From NCBI GenBank assembly GCA_038373865.1, contig JAXGGA010002011.1:62001-126000 (forward strand): 64,000 nt of DNA, in the 5' to 3' direction. The first letter of the stretch is position 1. Every line of letters starts with the position of its first letter. Origin of the DNA: Uloborus plumipes. Lineage: Eukaryota > Arthropoda > Arachnida > Araneae > Uloboridae. A program made the position numbers and the translations under genes. Below the pieces are notes generated by a model, which searched no databases, was not told the origin of the DNA, and was given only the letters and a program-made list of their open reading frames with translations. Shown one piece after another: positions 1-10,662 of this stretch.

Positions 1-275
1 ATTGTGGAATTTTTCTACTGAAGAACTATAACAGTTACATTCTTTAAAAAGTGCGATAAAACTTTATTGACTCGTTTATTTACTTTTTACGTGTCTATTT
101 TATCTGATGAGAGGGGTATATTTTGCTTTCAGAAATCAGCTTTAAGTGCTATAAAGATATGTTTGACATAATTTTTAGTTTCAGATAATCAAGAGAATAT
201 TGATCAGATGCTAATGCCGATGTCGAGGTACGGGAAAGTAGGCTCGTTTAGTTCTTGACAGAACTTCTTGTTAAA
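1..275 (+). mobile_element. Right end of a TIR element (copy C of the family at 46854 and 52074)
   Basis: The first 275 bases match the right-hand part of the element at 46854-48744 and, reversed, the one at 52074-53244. The shared terminal block ACGGGAAAGTAGGCT lies at 230-244. All three copies share roughly 25 further bases ending in a CTTCTTGTT block, so the true end may lie just outside that 15-mer. The rest of the element is beyond the window. No coding capacity is visible. Confidence 0.7.
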
Positions 276-1262
276 ATATTATTTCATTTTTTGTCTGTGC
301 AATAGAGAATGCCCGTATGAATTTAATTTATAATTATAGTGTTGATACATTAAATCACCTGTTTGCATATGACATGGAAAATAAAATGGTAAATTAAAAA
401 TTGACTAAGTTCCACAATTTGTTTTCTAACACATTATTTCATTTCTTGTGTCTGCAGAAAGAAAAAATAGTAGTTGAAATTTAATCTTTAGTTTCAGTTA
501 TAATAATAATTAATTAAATCATAATGGTTTGTAAATATATACAGTGAAATATAAGAGGGTAAACTAACTCCACAAATTTTCTTCTGACAAATTATTTCGT
601 TTCATGTGTGTGCAAAAGAGAATGTTTGTTTGAATTTAATTTATAATTTAAAGTAATAATAAATTGAATTAAACTGGTTTGTAAATACTATACAGTAATA
701 TAAATAAGGTAAATTAATAATTAGAAAAGCTCCAAATTCTTTCCTAACATATCATTTCATTACTTGGGTGTGCAAAAAGAAAACCCCGCTCATTTCAATT
801 TAATTTATAATTTAAATTTTAGTGTTAATAAATTGAATCATACTGGTTTGTATGTGTGCCGTGAAATATATGCGGGTAAATTAATTGCTAGAATAGTTCC
901 TTAACTTGTTTCTAACATATTATTTCATTTCTTGTGTGTGGAGAAAAAAAATGATCGTTTGAATTTAATCTGTAACATAAATGATGGTGCTAATAAATTG
1001 ACCCGTACTACTTCGTAAATGTGACGTGAAATTTATGAGAGTAAATTAATGCTTGGGAAAGTTTCACAAATTGTTTGCCAACACATAATTTTATTGCTTC
1101 GGTGTAAAAAAAGGTGCTTTTTTGAGATTTAATTGATAATTTAAAATATAATGTTGATAAATTAAAATATACTGGTTTTTAAATGCGCCGTGAAATATCT
1201 GAGGGCAAATTAATAATTGAGAGTGTTCCACAACATATTTTATAACATTATTTCATTTCTAT
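270..1262. repeat. Degenerate tandem array, period about 155-170 bp, six to seven copies
   Basis: A block with ACACATTATTTCATTT, then TGTGTGCAAAAAGA, then an AT-rich TTTAATTTATAATTTAA stretch, then ACTGGTTTGTAAAT and GTGAAATATA recurs near 279, 432, 587, 745, 919, 1087 and 1250. Copies are diverged, with indels, so the array is old. It starts directly after the end of the element at 1-275. That junction is not followed by the array at the other two copies of that element. Confidence 0.8.
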
Positions 1263-2605
1263 GAAACGTTGTATTTAGGTAAAATGCATTACAGGGAACC
1301 AATTAGTGACAACAACTCATTATTTTTTAAAAGTGCAGATACGACTTTGCGCGTAGCACGAAAGTATAGTCTTTTGAACCTTTGCAAGATGGAATATTTA
1401 AGCTCTAGAACTTCGAATTAATAATTTGGCAATTAAAAAAAGCATTATTATATTTGCAAGTGAAAAGAGCTAGTTGATAATACTCTAAAGCTAATTTATG
1501 ATTTAAAAGGAAATTCTTTCAAAACTGGAACTAAAATACTTATAACTGTGTATGAAGTCCTAAATAACTTCAGTCCTAAATACATTCCATCTTATGCAGC
1601 AAAATCTTCTCTTTCAATTGATATAAATTGTTTTTACTGCGGAAGCTGTTTTTATTGCTCAAGTTTATTGATTAATAGTTTAACACCTTCGTTCCTTGTA
1701 ATCATATGACGTCGAGACCAAGCCAAACAAATTCCTTGAATAATTTGGTATTGTTTGATAGCTGTCTTGAGCCGAAACTTCAATATACTCTGGAGAAGAT
1801 AATACATTTATACACTTGCGTATTAAAAGGACGATGTGACTCGCTGTTTACCAACCACAAAACGAAGAAAAGGAGATTATCAAAGCCAACAGCACACCAA
1901 AATTAGTACGCAATCTCGATTGCTCAAAAAAAAAAAAAAAAAAGAGCTCATTAATAAAAACCAAAATTTAAAAAACCTCCGCCCAAAAAGTCTTTTCAAA
2001 TTCTGTTAAATTCCTGAATCTGGATATCCTAATATTCTCATGCAAAGAGCGAAATGCAAAATGAGATCTTCTTTTTTTATTAATTTCCCACTTTATACTT
2101 TTGTGTTGCGCCATTCAGTTAGGGCGGATCTTAATAACGCATGGAGAATATAATCGTGTTGGAGATCGCCAGAAATGCAAACACTGACTACATTCCTTCC
2201 ACTCTCGTTCTGAAGGCTCAAATGAGTGGCAGCCCAGGTAATAATGACTCAGGCGAAAAGCTCTCCACTCATTTTGGAGATTCTCGCCACTCTGTAAAAC
2301 AATCAAAGCGCCCAACCACGCTTTCATCACGCACAGACGTGTTGTTTGACAACACGACTTTTTTTTTTTCTTTCTATCATCTTACCTAACCATCGTCTCT
2401 CCCACCTCTCGATTGGGCATTCGTGTTTTAGAAGTGGGATAAAGAAAACACCAAAATATCTGGGAGTCTTCCACAATTCGTGACGTCATGCGCTTGAATC
2501 TCGCGGCTATCGCATCCGCCATTTTTGATCACATGAGATGGAAATACCGTAGCTAAAATGAATCGCGTTTACTCTCTATACAGTTTTGATTCAATAAAGC
2601 GGTTC
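1263..2605. other. No gene recognised; AT-rich spacer with one less AT-rich patch
   Basis: Short ORFs here have no recognisable domain. An A-run lies near 1926-1942. Between about 2100 and 2540 the base composition is less AT-rich and includes a CRE-like TGACGTCA near 2482 and a CGCCATTTTTG stretch near 2517, which resembles a YY1-type site. This could be a promoter fragment but nothing downstream supports a gene. Confidence 0.4.
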
Positions 2606-3040
2606 ATTCAATAAGGCTAGACAATTAAATACCAACAGAGTTACCATAGTCACTCTGCGATAATAATTCTGTAGCTAGAGCAAAACTAATTGACAGAAAA
2701 ATCAAAATAAAATTCCAAATTCCAGAAATCAGTACCAATAGAACCCTCACCAGTACATTAACAAGACTCAGGTCAGGACACTTCAGGAGGATGAAGATAC
2801 ATAAAGACGGGACAAGGATGTATTGCCTCTGCAAAAATTGCCCAGATACAGAACTAAGCCCCCAGCACCTTTTCTACTGTCACGCTATCCTGGCGCAATT
2901 GCAACAAATAAGTGACAATCCGTGGCCAGAATTATACAAAGGAAATTGTCTTGGTATAGCTGATGTTGTTCATAGGACCTTCAGTCCTATTTAATTTTCT
3001 ATCTGGTGACACGAAACCAACCAACCAATTCAATAAGGCT
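2606..3040 (+). mobile_element. 5'-truncated non-LTR retrotransposon fragment with 13-bp target-site duplication
   Basis: The 13-mer ATTCAATAAGGCT occurs at 2606-2618 and again at 3028-3040. Between them is a 409-bp insert carrying the 3' end of a retrotransposon ORF and a short 3' tail of ACC/AACC repeats (GAAACCAACCAACC). A long target-site duplication, 5' truncation and simple-repeat tail are the signature of target-primed reverse transcription. Confidence 0.85.
2650..2994 (+). pseudogene. C-terminal fragment of a non-LTR retrotransposon ORF2
   Basis: The frame is open from just after a TAG at 2647 to the TAA at 2992, about 114 codons. It contains TRLRSGHFRRMKI, then a CxxCPDTELSPQHLFYC cysteine/histidine cluster. 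The same arrangement is seen in the fragment at 39652-40187, where an RNase H domain precedes it. This is the segment after RNase H in arthropod (Jockey-type) retrotransposon proteins. The 5' part of the ORF is missing, so it cannot encode an active enzyme. The clade assignment is inference. Confidence 0.75.
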
Positions 3041-3704
3041 GGATGTTGCTCTTCTTCTGACGATTCGATTCATTTAGGCTGCTGATTCAACCAACCACTG
3101 ATTCAATTAACCGGCATCCACTGTACAGTGAAACAAGGATTTTACGTTTCGCAAGAAACTGGGTGAAAAAAAACCCATAAAATACGGGAAAACGTTAAAT
3201 ACGGGGAATACATAAAAGGTACCTGATGAAAAAAACGTAAATGGCGAGGGAAACGTAGGTTCGGGGGACAAAATATCGAAATTTCACTGTAGATAAGCTA
3301 AAACTTCACAGGATATGTTCATTCGATAGATTAATCTAGATATAAGTGGGATTAATGAAAAGGAAAGTAGTTCATTTGAATGTTTTATTTTAAAAACTAG
3401 TCCAGCACCAAGCTCTAAAATATGGAAAATCAATCTCGTGGAGAAATAAATGGGGTGTTTCCATTTCCTTCATAGTAAGTTTAGAAAGAAATTAACAAAC
3501 AGTTATAAAAATATTTTCATATCCAGTTCCTCTCTAATTTAGCTATAAAACGTTGTTTTTCATCGTAATAAAGGGTAAGCGCGCTTATTTAAGGATGTGT
3601 TTTGCACATTACCCATATTACGTGGAATATACGGAGTTTCGGTTATCTGAACTAGCTTTTATTCCAGTAAGTCCAAAACTATAGGTTGTACTCTATTTTA
3701 TTTC
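3041..3704. other. No gene seen; AT-rich spacer
   Basis: Non-coding. A short stretch near 3120-3290 with GTGAAAC and repeated A-rich blocks may be an eroded repeat, but no paired terminus was found. Confidence 0.4.
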
Positions 3705-4010
3705 AAGTGGCAAAGCGTAACAAATGACGTGAGCACACCTCTTGCCACTTCAACGACTAATTTGTGGATTCAGATCATTTAATGGCAAATCATACCATTT
3801 ATTATCATCTTATACCATTATAAGCAACAGAGCGAGACAAATGACGAGGACACACTTCTTGCAAACTCAAAGATCAATTTGTGGATTTCAAGTTGCAAAT
3901 CATACCATTTGTCATCGTCATACCATTTCAAGCAGCAGAGCGGGACAAATGACGTGAGCACACATCTTACCAACTCTAAAACCAATTTATGGATTCAGAC
4001 CCCAAAATTA
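3705..4010. repeat. Short tandem repeat, about 108-118 bp, three copies
   Basis: The block containing AGCAACAGAGCGAGACAAAT, GACGTGAGCACAC, CTAATTTGTGGATTCA and GCAAATCATACCATTT recurs with ACAAATGACG at about 3719, 3837 and 3945. The third copy is partial. Short ORFs that cross it are by-products. Confidence 0.8.
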
Positions 4011-4784
4011 TGGCATCAACGAAAAGTACATCGCGGACTTTCTTTTTGTTTGCAGGAGTTAGAAAGTTTCTTGACCGCTGCCAAGTAAACATTGGAGAAC
4101 AGGTCAAAGGTTTACACTGATAGGTGCAGCTAGTCTACCGGAACAGCGGTTAAGAATGGTGAAGAATTGAATAAAATAATGAAGGGGTTTCGTCTGAGTT
4201 GAATATTAAAATTGATTTATCTAAAGCAAGACTGGTGTTCAAAGACATAAAAAGCGATTTTTGAAAAACCTACTTAGAAATCAGCATGTCGAAAATCAGA
4301 GAAAGCCAGAGATTAAATACAATTTATATGGCAAAGTCCAAAATCATCGCAAAAATTATTAAAATCGTTTCTCCTTTCTTGCTTAAAAAAATACTTGTAT
4401 ATATTTTCCTATATTCAAGATTTTTTTTAAACTCATTTATTTATTTTTAAGTTATCTTTATCAGAAAACTGCTGAAAAACTTTCAAACAAAAACAGCATT
4501 GATATCAAAAAAAAAAAAAGCAAAAGGAATATGTAGTTAGTTTTTGAAACATTGCAAAATTCCCATTCCTTTCTGTCTCTCCATTTACCACTGGTTTCAA
4601 ATATCCTTTGCAGGAAAAAAAAGTCACACATGCCAGAAGTTTAACTTTTACTAAGAGAGTACAAACTTAAGCGATATTGCAAATGAAGTTAATAGATGCT
4701 CAGTCAGTTTAAGCAAAATAACGACTAAAAAGAATGTTGACGTTTGTTGTATTCAATGTTTTACTAAAAGGTAAAAAAAACATG

Positions 4785-5016
4785 TACCGTAAAGTAGGGT
4801 TACTTGGACCCTAAGGGGTTACTTGAGCCCATTACAGTAAAATGATAAAATATAGGTTTGGTACTTATTAGTTGAAGACTTGCACGTAGTTCCTCGTTTC
4901 TCCTCTAGGTAGAAGCACCCTGCAGTCTCTAATGCTAGTACCAAACCCAGATTTTATCATTTTACTGTGGGCTCAAGTAACCTCCTTGTGGGTCCAAGTA
5001 ACCCGACTTTACGGTA
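4785..5016. mobile_element. Foldback MITE with about 80-bp inverted arms
   Basis: Left arm (4785-4866) begins TACCGTAAAGTAGGGTTACT, and the right arm (about 4935-5016) ends AACCCGACTTTACGGTA. The arms are close reverse complements for about 80 bp around a spacer of about 70 bp. The outer TA at each end could be a TA target duplication. No ORF, so non-autonomous. Confidence 0.8.
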
Positions 5017-5086
5017 ATGAAGTTTTTTTTAACGAATTCCCAATGGAATTGGAGATAGTATCCACTTTTGCTTTTACACGCTTCAT

Positions 5087-5470
5087 ATGTTCACATCTTT
5101 TAATGTTTCTACCGATCTCCAAAATGGCGGGCCCCGCTTCGGTTTGAGCTTTCCGAATCAGCCGGAGAAAGTTTCCAGTTTCCGAAGAACCGGCTTATCG
5201 AGTTCGGAATCACGTGAAGTGGTCCACCTCTTCGGCCGTCCTACCTACCTACCTACCTACACCCACACATGCCCGGCAATAACAAGCGAAAAGAGAGTTT
5301 TTTTTTTTTTTTTTTCAAAGAGCTGGGTCGTTTAAATTCGACGAAAATCTGGTTCAATCTCGACTGAAAAATGCTTCGATACGTTTTCTCTTTCCCCCCC
5401 TGCCTGCCACGCCCTGTTGTCCAACAGGAAAATGATAAGAAAGGGAGAGCGACATTTCGCCATGAATGGT
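5087..5470. promoter_or_regulatory. GC-richer segment with promoter-like motifs (tentative)
   Basis: This stretch stands out from the AT-rich surroundings. It holds CAAAATGGCGGG (YY1-like), an E-box CACGTG near 5212, several CGG/CCG-rich blocks, a (CTAC)n run near 5240-5263 and a T-run. No downstream exon was recognised, so a promoter or CpG-island role is only a guess. Confidence 0.2.
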
Positions 5471-5916
5471 TTGGGAGAGAAAACTGGGATTACGAGGAAG
5501 TTTCGATATTCTGTTTTTGTTTCGTTTCGGTTTTCTATGGATGAATCAGTTCGATGTTCGAAGTTTCGGGTTTTGGAATTGTTTTAATTTCGAAAACGTC
5601 TTTGATATTGGTTCGCTAGCAAGAATACAAGTACAGTAATCCCTCGTTAATCTGGAACCTATAAAACCGGACTTACAGACAAACATACTATATAAATAGC
5701 TTAATACAAGTGGTTCGTCGGGGAAGACGATGAAAATCGTTCGTAAAATTCCAACTCGTGCAGAAAGTTGAAAAATGTGAATTTACAACAATGCCCGAGT
5801 CAATACCCAATTTAAACAGTAGAGTTAAATAATAATAATAATAATAAGCCCTACGTGTGAGGTTGATATTGGCAACATTTGGTAGCTGAATTTTTGAAGT
5901 TTACTGGTATTTTTTT

Positions 5917-6240
5917 TTTTCTTTTTTGTCTCATCTGACGTGAATGCGCTTTTTATAAGGGGACAATGGGAAAAAGACGACCAGATAAAAAAAGACACAA
6001 GTTGTTCTCTGGTATGCAATGCAGAACACAAATCCGTAATAACAGCAAAAAATGCTTTTGAAATGCTCTTATCTTGAGATGTGCTTTTTTTATAAACTGT
6101 TCGAAACATTTCTTACACTGTTATTCTCAATTTGTGTTCGGCACTGCGCGCCAGACAACAGCATATGTCTTCTCTTATGGGGACGCCATTTTTCCTTATG
6201 TCCCGTCATAAAAAAGCAAACGCTTCATACAAGACAAAAA
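5917..6240. repeat. Imperfect inverted repeat, arms about 150 bp
   Basis: The sequence at about 5917-6070 and the reverse complement of about 6090-6240 share ordered blocks: TCTCATCTGACGTGAATGCG-like, TATAAGGGGACAATGGG-like, AACACAAATCCGTAATAACAG-like and a terminal ATGCTTTTGAAAT-like block. Similarity is visibly below that of the younger foldbacks. It explains why opposite-strand ORFs here encode similar peptides. They are mirror images, not two genes. Confidence 0.7.
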
Positions 6241-6697
6241 AGAGTATACACCAAAAAGGGACAAAAAAAGATGCGTCAGACGGAACAAGAAAAAAAAGCG
6301 GTAAGCTTTAAGAACTCGGTTGTCAAATTTTTCCAATATCACCCTCGTTTTTGCTTCAACTTTTTTTTTTTTATCGGCTGCTCAAATTCAGTAGGTTTGA
6401 TTAGCAAAACATGTATAATTGATTCATATTGTCGCAATTCCACAGTAACAGACTTATCAACTGCTGACCCCTACAAAGACTCCAAATATGTTACATAGCT
6501 GTTTCGTTGCATAAACTTTATGAAGGATATGGAGTCTACTTCTTTGTAATGCAATTAAATTCTGAAGATTTCCCCAAACATCTACTTTTATTTATTTTCT
6601 GCTCAATAATGGACGTATCAAAGAAGATACGTCCGTTTGTAAGCCAAGAATTTTTTTTAAATAATGTTTCCTGAAATCTTCAAAATTTGATTGTACT

Positions 6698-7815
6698 ACA
6701 TTGCAAAAAAAAACCTTCTTTTTACAGTACAGTACTAGGAGCAGAGGTTCCTGCTTAAAACTATAAAACATAGCACACTGTAAAATTAGCAATTTTATAG
6801 TTTATTACAGTAAAATTAGCAATTTTACAGTTTATTACTGTAAACTTAGCAATTTTACACTGTAAAAAGTGAATGTTGTTTCTACGACATAATACACAGC
6901 TAATATTATAGTAATAAACTGTCGAATTGCTCATTTTACAGTATTAAACCGTAAAAATTGCTAATTTTACAGTAATAAACTGTCAAATTGCTCATTTTAC
7001 AGTATTAAACTGTAAAATTGCTAATTTTACAGTAATAAACTGTCAAATTGCTCATTTTACAGTATTAAACTGTAAAAAATGCTAATTTTACAGTAATAAA
7101 CTGTCAAATTGCTCATTTTACAGTACTAAACTGTAAAATTGCTAATTTTACAGTAATAAACTGTCAAATTGCTCATTTTACAGTATTAAACTGTAAAAAT
7201 TGCTACTTTTACAGTAATAAACTGTCAAATTGCTCATTTTACAGTATTAAACTGTAAAATTGCTAATTTTACAGTAATAAACTGTCAAATTGCTCATTTT
7301 ACAGTATTAAACTGTAAAATTGCTAATTTTACAGTAATAAACTGTCAAATTGCTCATTTTACAGTATTAAACTGTAAAATTGCTCATTTTACAGTAATAA
7401 ACTGTAAAGTTGCTAACTTTACAGTTTATTACCTTGCATTTTAGCTTTAACCTGGAACCTCTGCTGACAATATTATACTGCTGTTTTTGCAGTATAATAC
7501 ATCTAAATTTTACGGCAATAAACTGTAAAATTTCTAACTTTACAGTAAGGAACTGCAAAAATTGCTAGTTTTACAGTTTATTACTGTGCATTTTACAATT
7601 TTAAATTGGAACCTCGGCTGCCAGTATTATACTGTAAAAACAACAATTTATTTTTTGATGTGTACAGTTTATAATTGTAAACTTAGCAATTTTACAGTTT
7701 ATTACTGTAAACTTAGCAATTCTACAGCTTATTACTGTACAATTAGCTATTTTTAGTTTGTTGCTACAAAATTAGCTGTATTATACTGTAAAAACATTAT
7801 CTTATCTGTGTACAC
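6698..7815. mobile_element. Composite TGTAAAA-rich MITE, expanded internally
   Basis: The left end resembles the end at 31598 (TGCAAAAAA...TTTTTACAG, then GTTCC). Several ATTAGCAATTTTACAGTTTA palindromic blocks follow, and the right end has TGTACACTGTAAAA. A second end-like block, CACTGTAAAAAGTGAATGTT, sits at about 6855, so two copies may be nested. Related single copies are at 25276-25640 and 31598-31921. Most of the length is self-complementary, so transcripts could fold extensively. No transposase. Confidence 0.7.
6901..7382. repeat. 60-bp minisatellite, eight units
   Basis: Eight consecutive 60-61-bp units, each with AGTAATAAACTGTCAAATTG, CTCATTTTACAGTATTAAAC and TGTAAAATTGCTAATTTTAC. 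Units differ by only a few bases. The dyad TGTAAAATTGCTAATTTTACA lets each unit form a hairpin. The array is inside the element at 6698-7815 and is absent from its relatives at 25.3 and 31.6 kb. Confidence 0.9.
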
Positions 7816-8013
7816 TGTAAAACTATTTTTTACAGTGTACACAGATGTCCTAGTTAAGTGTTTCACAACTTCTAGCAGGGGTACGGTGCCTCCTGACGTC
7901 TCGAAATCATACAGCAAAGGTGGATCGGAAGGACTTTCATAAAGCTGTGATGCGCACAGAAGCACCATAAAGAAAAGAGACCGAAAGTAAAAAATATTTT
8001 CAATTTTTTTCAT
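7753..8013 (-). CDS. Small ORF with a signal-peptide-like start, homologous to the satellite monomer
   Basis: An 86-codon minus-strand ORF. It begins MKKIENIFYF, then a hydrophobic stretch RSLFFMVLLCASQ (residues 11-23) that looks like a secretory signal peptide. The segment around residues 26-54 contains PPLLYDFE and a PLLE block. Codon for codon, without gaps, it aligns with a frame in the 201-bp satellite next door: 15 of 28 residues identical, about 68% nucleotide identity, many third-position changes. The ATG is directly preceded on its strand by TTTTGATTTTATAG, which resembles a splice acceptor. Beyond residue 56 the ORF runs into the TGTAAAA element, so the native 3' end is not here. 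The family is not recognised. It could be an exon or a relic. Confidence 0.35.
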   Translation of the reverse strand: MKKIENIFYFRSLFFMVLLCASQLYESPSDPPLLYDFETSGGTVPLLEVVKHLTRTSVYTVKNSFTVYTDKIMFLQYNTANFVATN

Positions 8014-8030
8014 CTATAAAATCAAAAGGT

Positions 8031-8115
8031 GCATGGGTCAGAGAAAGTGGTCAAAGTTTTCTCCACTGGCGACAATGCTCACCTCACATCTTCTGCGCAG
8101 GGTGCTCCGAACTGA
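8031..8115. repeat. 85-bp direct repeat, first copy (second at 8570-8655)
   Basis: A block starting CATGGGTCAGAGAAAGTGGT and ending GTGCTCCGAACTGAC occurs here and again at about 8570-8655 with one or two differences. The second copy ends exactly where the 201-bp satellite begins. The stretch between the copies (8116-8569) shows no gene. Confidence 0.9.
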
Positions 8116-8569
8116 CGCGAAATTACAAAATGATAATCTTCGCAGCACATTTGGCTTCAATACAGTTGCGCCGGCTCAAACTTCGCCAAATCAAAGAAGC
8201 CAAGCCGGTGAACCTCACGAGATAAACAACATGGCTGCGCGCTGCTCTCCGACGGAATCGTTGTATCGCGTTATTATGTTTGCAAACTAGTCCATATATA
8301 AACGGCTTACTGCATATTTGATGAAAATTTCAGTTTATGCTATATGCTGTAATTCGTAGCATGTACAATACGGTACGTCACCTTGCTCTGAGAAAAAAAA
8401 AAAGCCACGCTGTACGCTGTTATAAATACCCTAATGCAAAAGAACTTTTAATTGCAGACCTTTGAAGTAACTCGGATTTTTTAAATTTAAATGCTGATAA
8501 CAATCAGTGAATTCTGGAATACTTTATTGCTCAAGTGGGAAACTATCATTATGTATGGGGAAAGATTAT

Positions 8570-8655
8570 GCATGGGTCAGAGAAAGTGGTCAAAGTTTTC
8601 TCCACTGGCGACAATGCACACCTCACATCTTCTGCGCAGGGTGCTCCGAACTGAC
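8570..8655. repeat. 85-bp direct repeat, second copy, abutting the satellite
   Basis: Near-identical to 8031-8115. The shared block ends in CTGAC, and the satellite unit starts GACAGGAATACTGCC at 8653. The array therefore starts inside this repeat's last bases. Confidence 0.9.
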
Positions 8656-10662
8656 AGGAATACTGCCGGCATAGTCAAATTTCTCCACGTAGGGGAAAGC
8701 ATTTCTGAGCACCCTTTGCTGTGTGATTTCGAGTCAGTAGGATGCGCCCTTCCTCTCATAGAAACTCGGAATCACCTTTAAACACACTTTAAAGGTTAAC
8801 CTTTTTAAGGTTAACCTTTAGGAACCGGGTGGTACACATGTTGTACCATAAGTGACAGGAATACTGCCGGCATAGTCAAATTTCTCCACGTAGGGGAAAG
8901 CATTTCTGAGCACCCTTTGCTGTGTGATTTCGAGTCAGTAGGATGCGCCCTTCCTCTCATAGAAACTCGGAATCACCTTTAAACACACTTTAAAGGTTAA
9001 CCTTTTTAAGGTTAACCTTTAGGAACCGGGCGGTACACATGTTGTACCATAAGTGACAGGAATACTGCCGGCATAGTCAAATTTCTCCACGTAGGGGAAA
9101 GCATTTCTGAGCACCCTTTGCTGTGTGATTTCGAGTCAGTAGGATGCGCCCTTCCTCTCATAGAAACTCGGGATCACCTTTAAACACACTTTAAAGGTTA
9201 ACCTTTTTAAGGTTAACCTTTAGGAACCGGGTGGTACACATGTTGTACCATAAGTGACAGGAATACTGCCGGCATAGTCAAATTTCTCCACGTAGGGGAA
9301 AGCATTTCTGAGCACCCTTTGCTGTGTGATTTCGAGTCAGTAGGATGCGCCCTTCCTCTCATAGAAACTCGGGATCACCTTTAAACACACTTTAAAGGTT
9401 AACCTTTTTAAGGTTAACCTTTAGGAACCGGGCGGTACACATGTTGTACCATAAGTGACAGGAATACTGCCGGCATAGTCAAATTTCTCCACGTAGGGGA
9501 AAGCATTTCTGAGCACCCTTTGCTGTGTGATTTCGAGTCAGTAGGATGCGCCCTTCCTCTCATAGAAACTCGGGATCACCTTTAAACACACTTTAAAGGT
9601 TAACCTTTTTAAGGTTAACCTTTAGGAACCGGGCGGTACACATGTTGTACCATAAGTGACAGGAATACTGCCGGCATAGTCAAATTTCTCCACGTAGGGG
9701 AAAGCATTTCTGAGCACCCTTTGCTGTGTGATTTCGAGTCAGTAGGATGCGCCCTTCCTCTCATAGAAACTCGGGATCACCTTTAAACACACTTTAAAGG
9801 TTAACCTTTTTAAGGTTAACCTTTAGGAACCGGGCGGTACACATGTTGTACCATAAGTGACAGGAATACTGCCGGCATAGTCAAATTTCTCCACGTAGGG
9901 GAAAGCATTTCTGAGCACCCTTTGCTGTGTGATTTCGAGTCAGTAGGATGCGCCCTTCCTCTCATAGAAACTCGGGATCACCTTTAAACACACTTTAAAG
10001 GTTAACCTTTTTAAGGTTAACCTTTAGGAACCGGGTGGTACACATGTTGTACCATAAGTGACAGGAATACTGCCGGCATAGTCAAATTTCTCCACGTAGG
10101 GGAAAGCATTTCTGAGCACCCTTTGCTGTGTGATTTCGAGTCAGTAGGATGCGCCCTTCCTCTCATAGAAACTCGGGATCACCTTTAAACACACTTTAAA
10201 GGTTAACCTTTTTAAGGTTAACCTTTAGGAACCGGGCGGTACACATGTTGTACCATAAGTGACAGGAATACTGCCGGCATAGTCAAATTTCTCCACGTAG
10301 GGGAAAGCATTTCTGAGCACCCTTTGCTGTGTGATTTCGAGTCAGTAGGATGCGCCCTTCCTCTCATAGAAACTCGGGATCACCTTTAAACACACTTTAA
10401 AGGTTAACCTTTTTAAGGTTAACCTTTAGGAACCGGGCGGTACACATGTTGTACCATAAGTGACAGGAATACTGCCGGCATAGTCAAATTTCTCCACGTA
10501 GGGGAAAGCATTTCTGAGCACCCTTTGCTGTGTGATTTCGAGTCAGTAGGATGCGCCCTTCCTCTCATAGAAACTCGGGATCACCTTTAAACACACTTTA
10601 AAGGTTAACCTTTTTAAGGTTAACCTTTAGGAACCGGGCGGTACACATGTTGTACCATAAGT
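8653..10662. repeat. 201-bp satellite, exactly ten near-identical monomers
   Basis: The monomer starts GACAGGAATACTGCCGGCAT and recurs at 8653, 8854, 9055, 9256, 9457, 9658, 9859, 10060, 10261 and 10462, always 201 bp apart. Copies differ at very few sites (for example CGGAATC versus CGGGATC, and CCGGGTGG versus CCGGGCGG). Each monomer holds two 12-bp palindromes AAGGTTAACCTT close together, a GGTACA...TGTACC dyad, and a short open frame ending in TAA that resembles the ORF at 7753-8013. Uniformity means recent amplification or strong homogenisation. Confidence 0.97.

Noticed and set aside
5630..5700. Tigger-like left end (CAGTAATCCCTCGTTAATCTGG)
   Set aside because: No matching right terminus or TA duplication was found, so at most an eroded scrap.
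6052..6498. 148-codon ORF
   Set aside because: Its first half lies in an inverted repeat whose other arm encodes a mirrored peptide on the opposite strand. Low complexity (Phe and Lys runs) and no domain.
8653..10662. Regular direct repeats that could be mistaken for a CRISPR array
   Set aside because: The units are contiguous 201-bp monomers without unique spacers, in AT-rich eukaryotic DNA with no cas genes.
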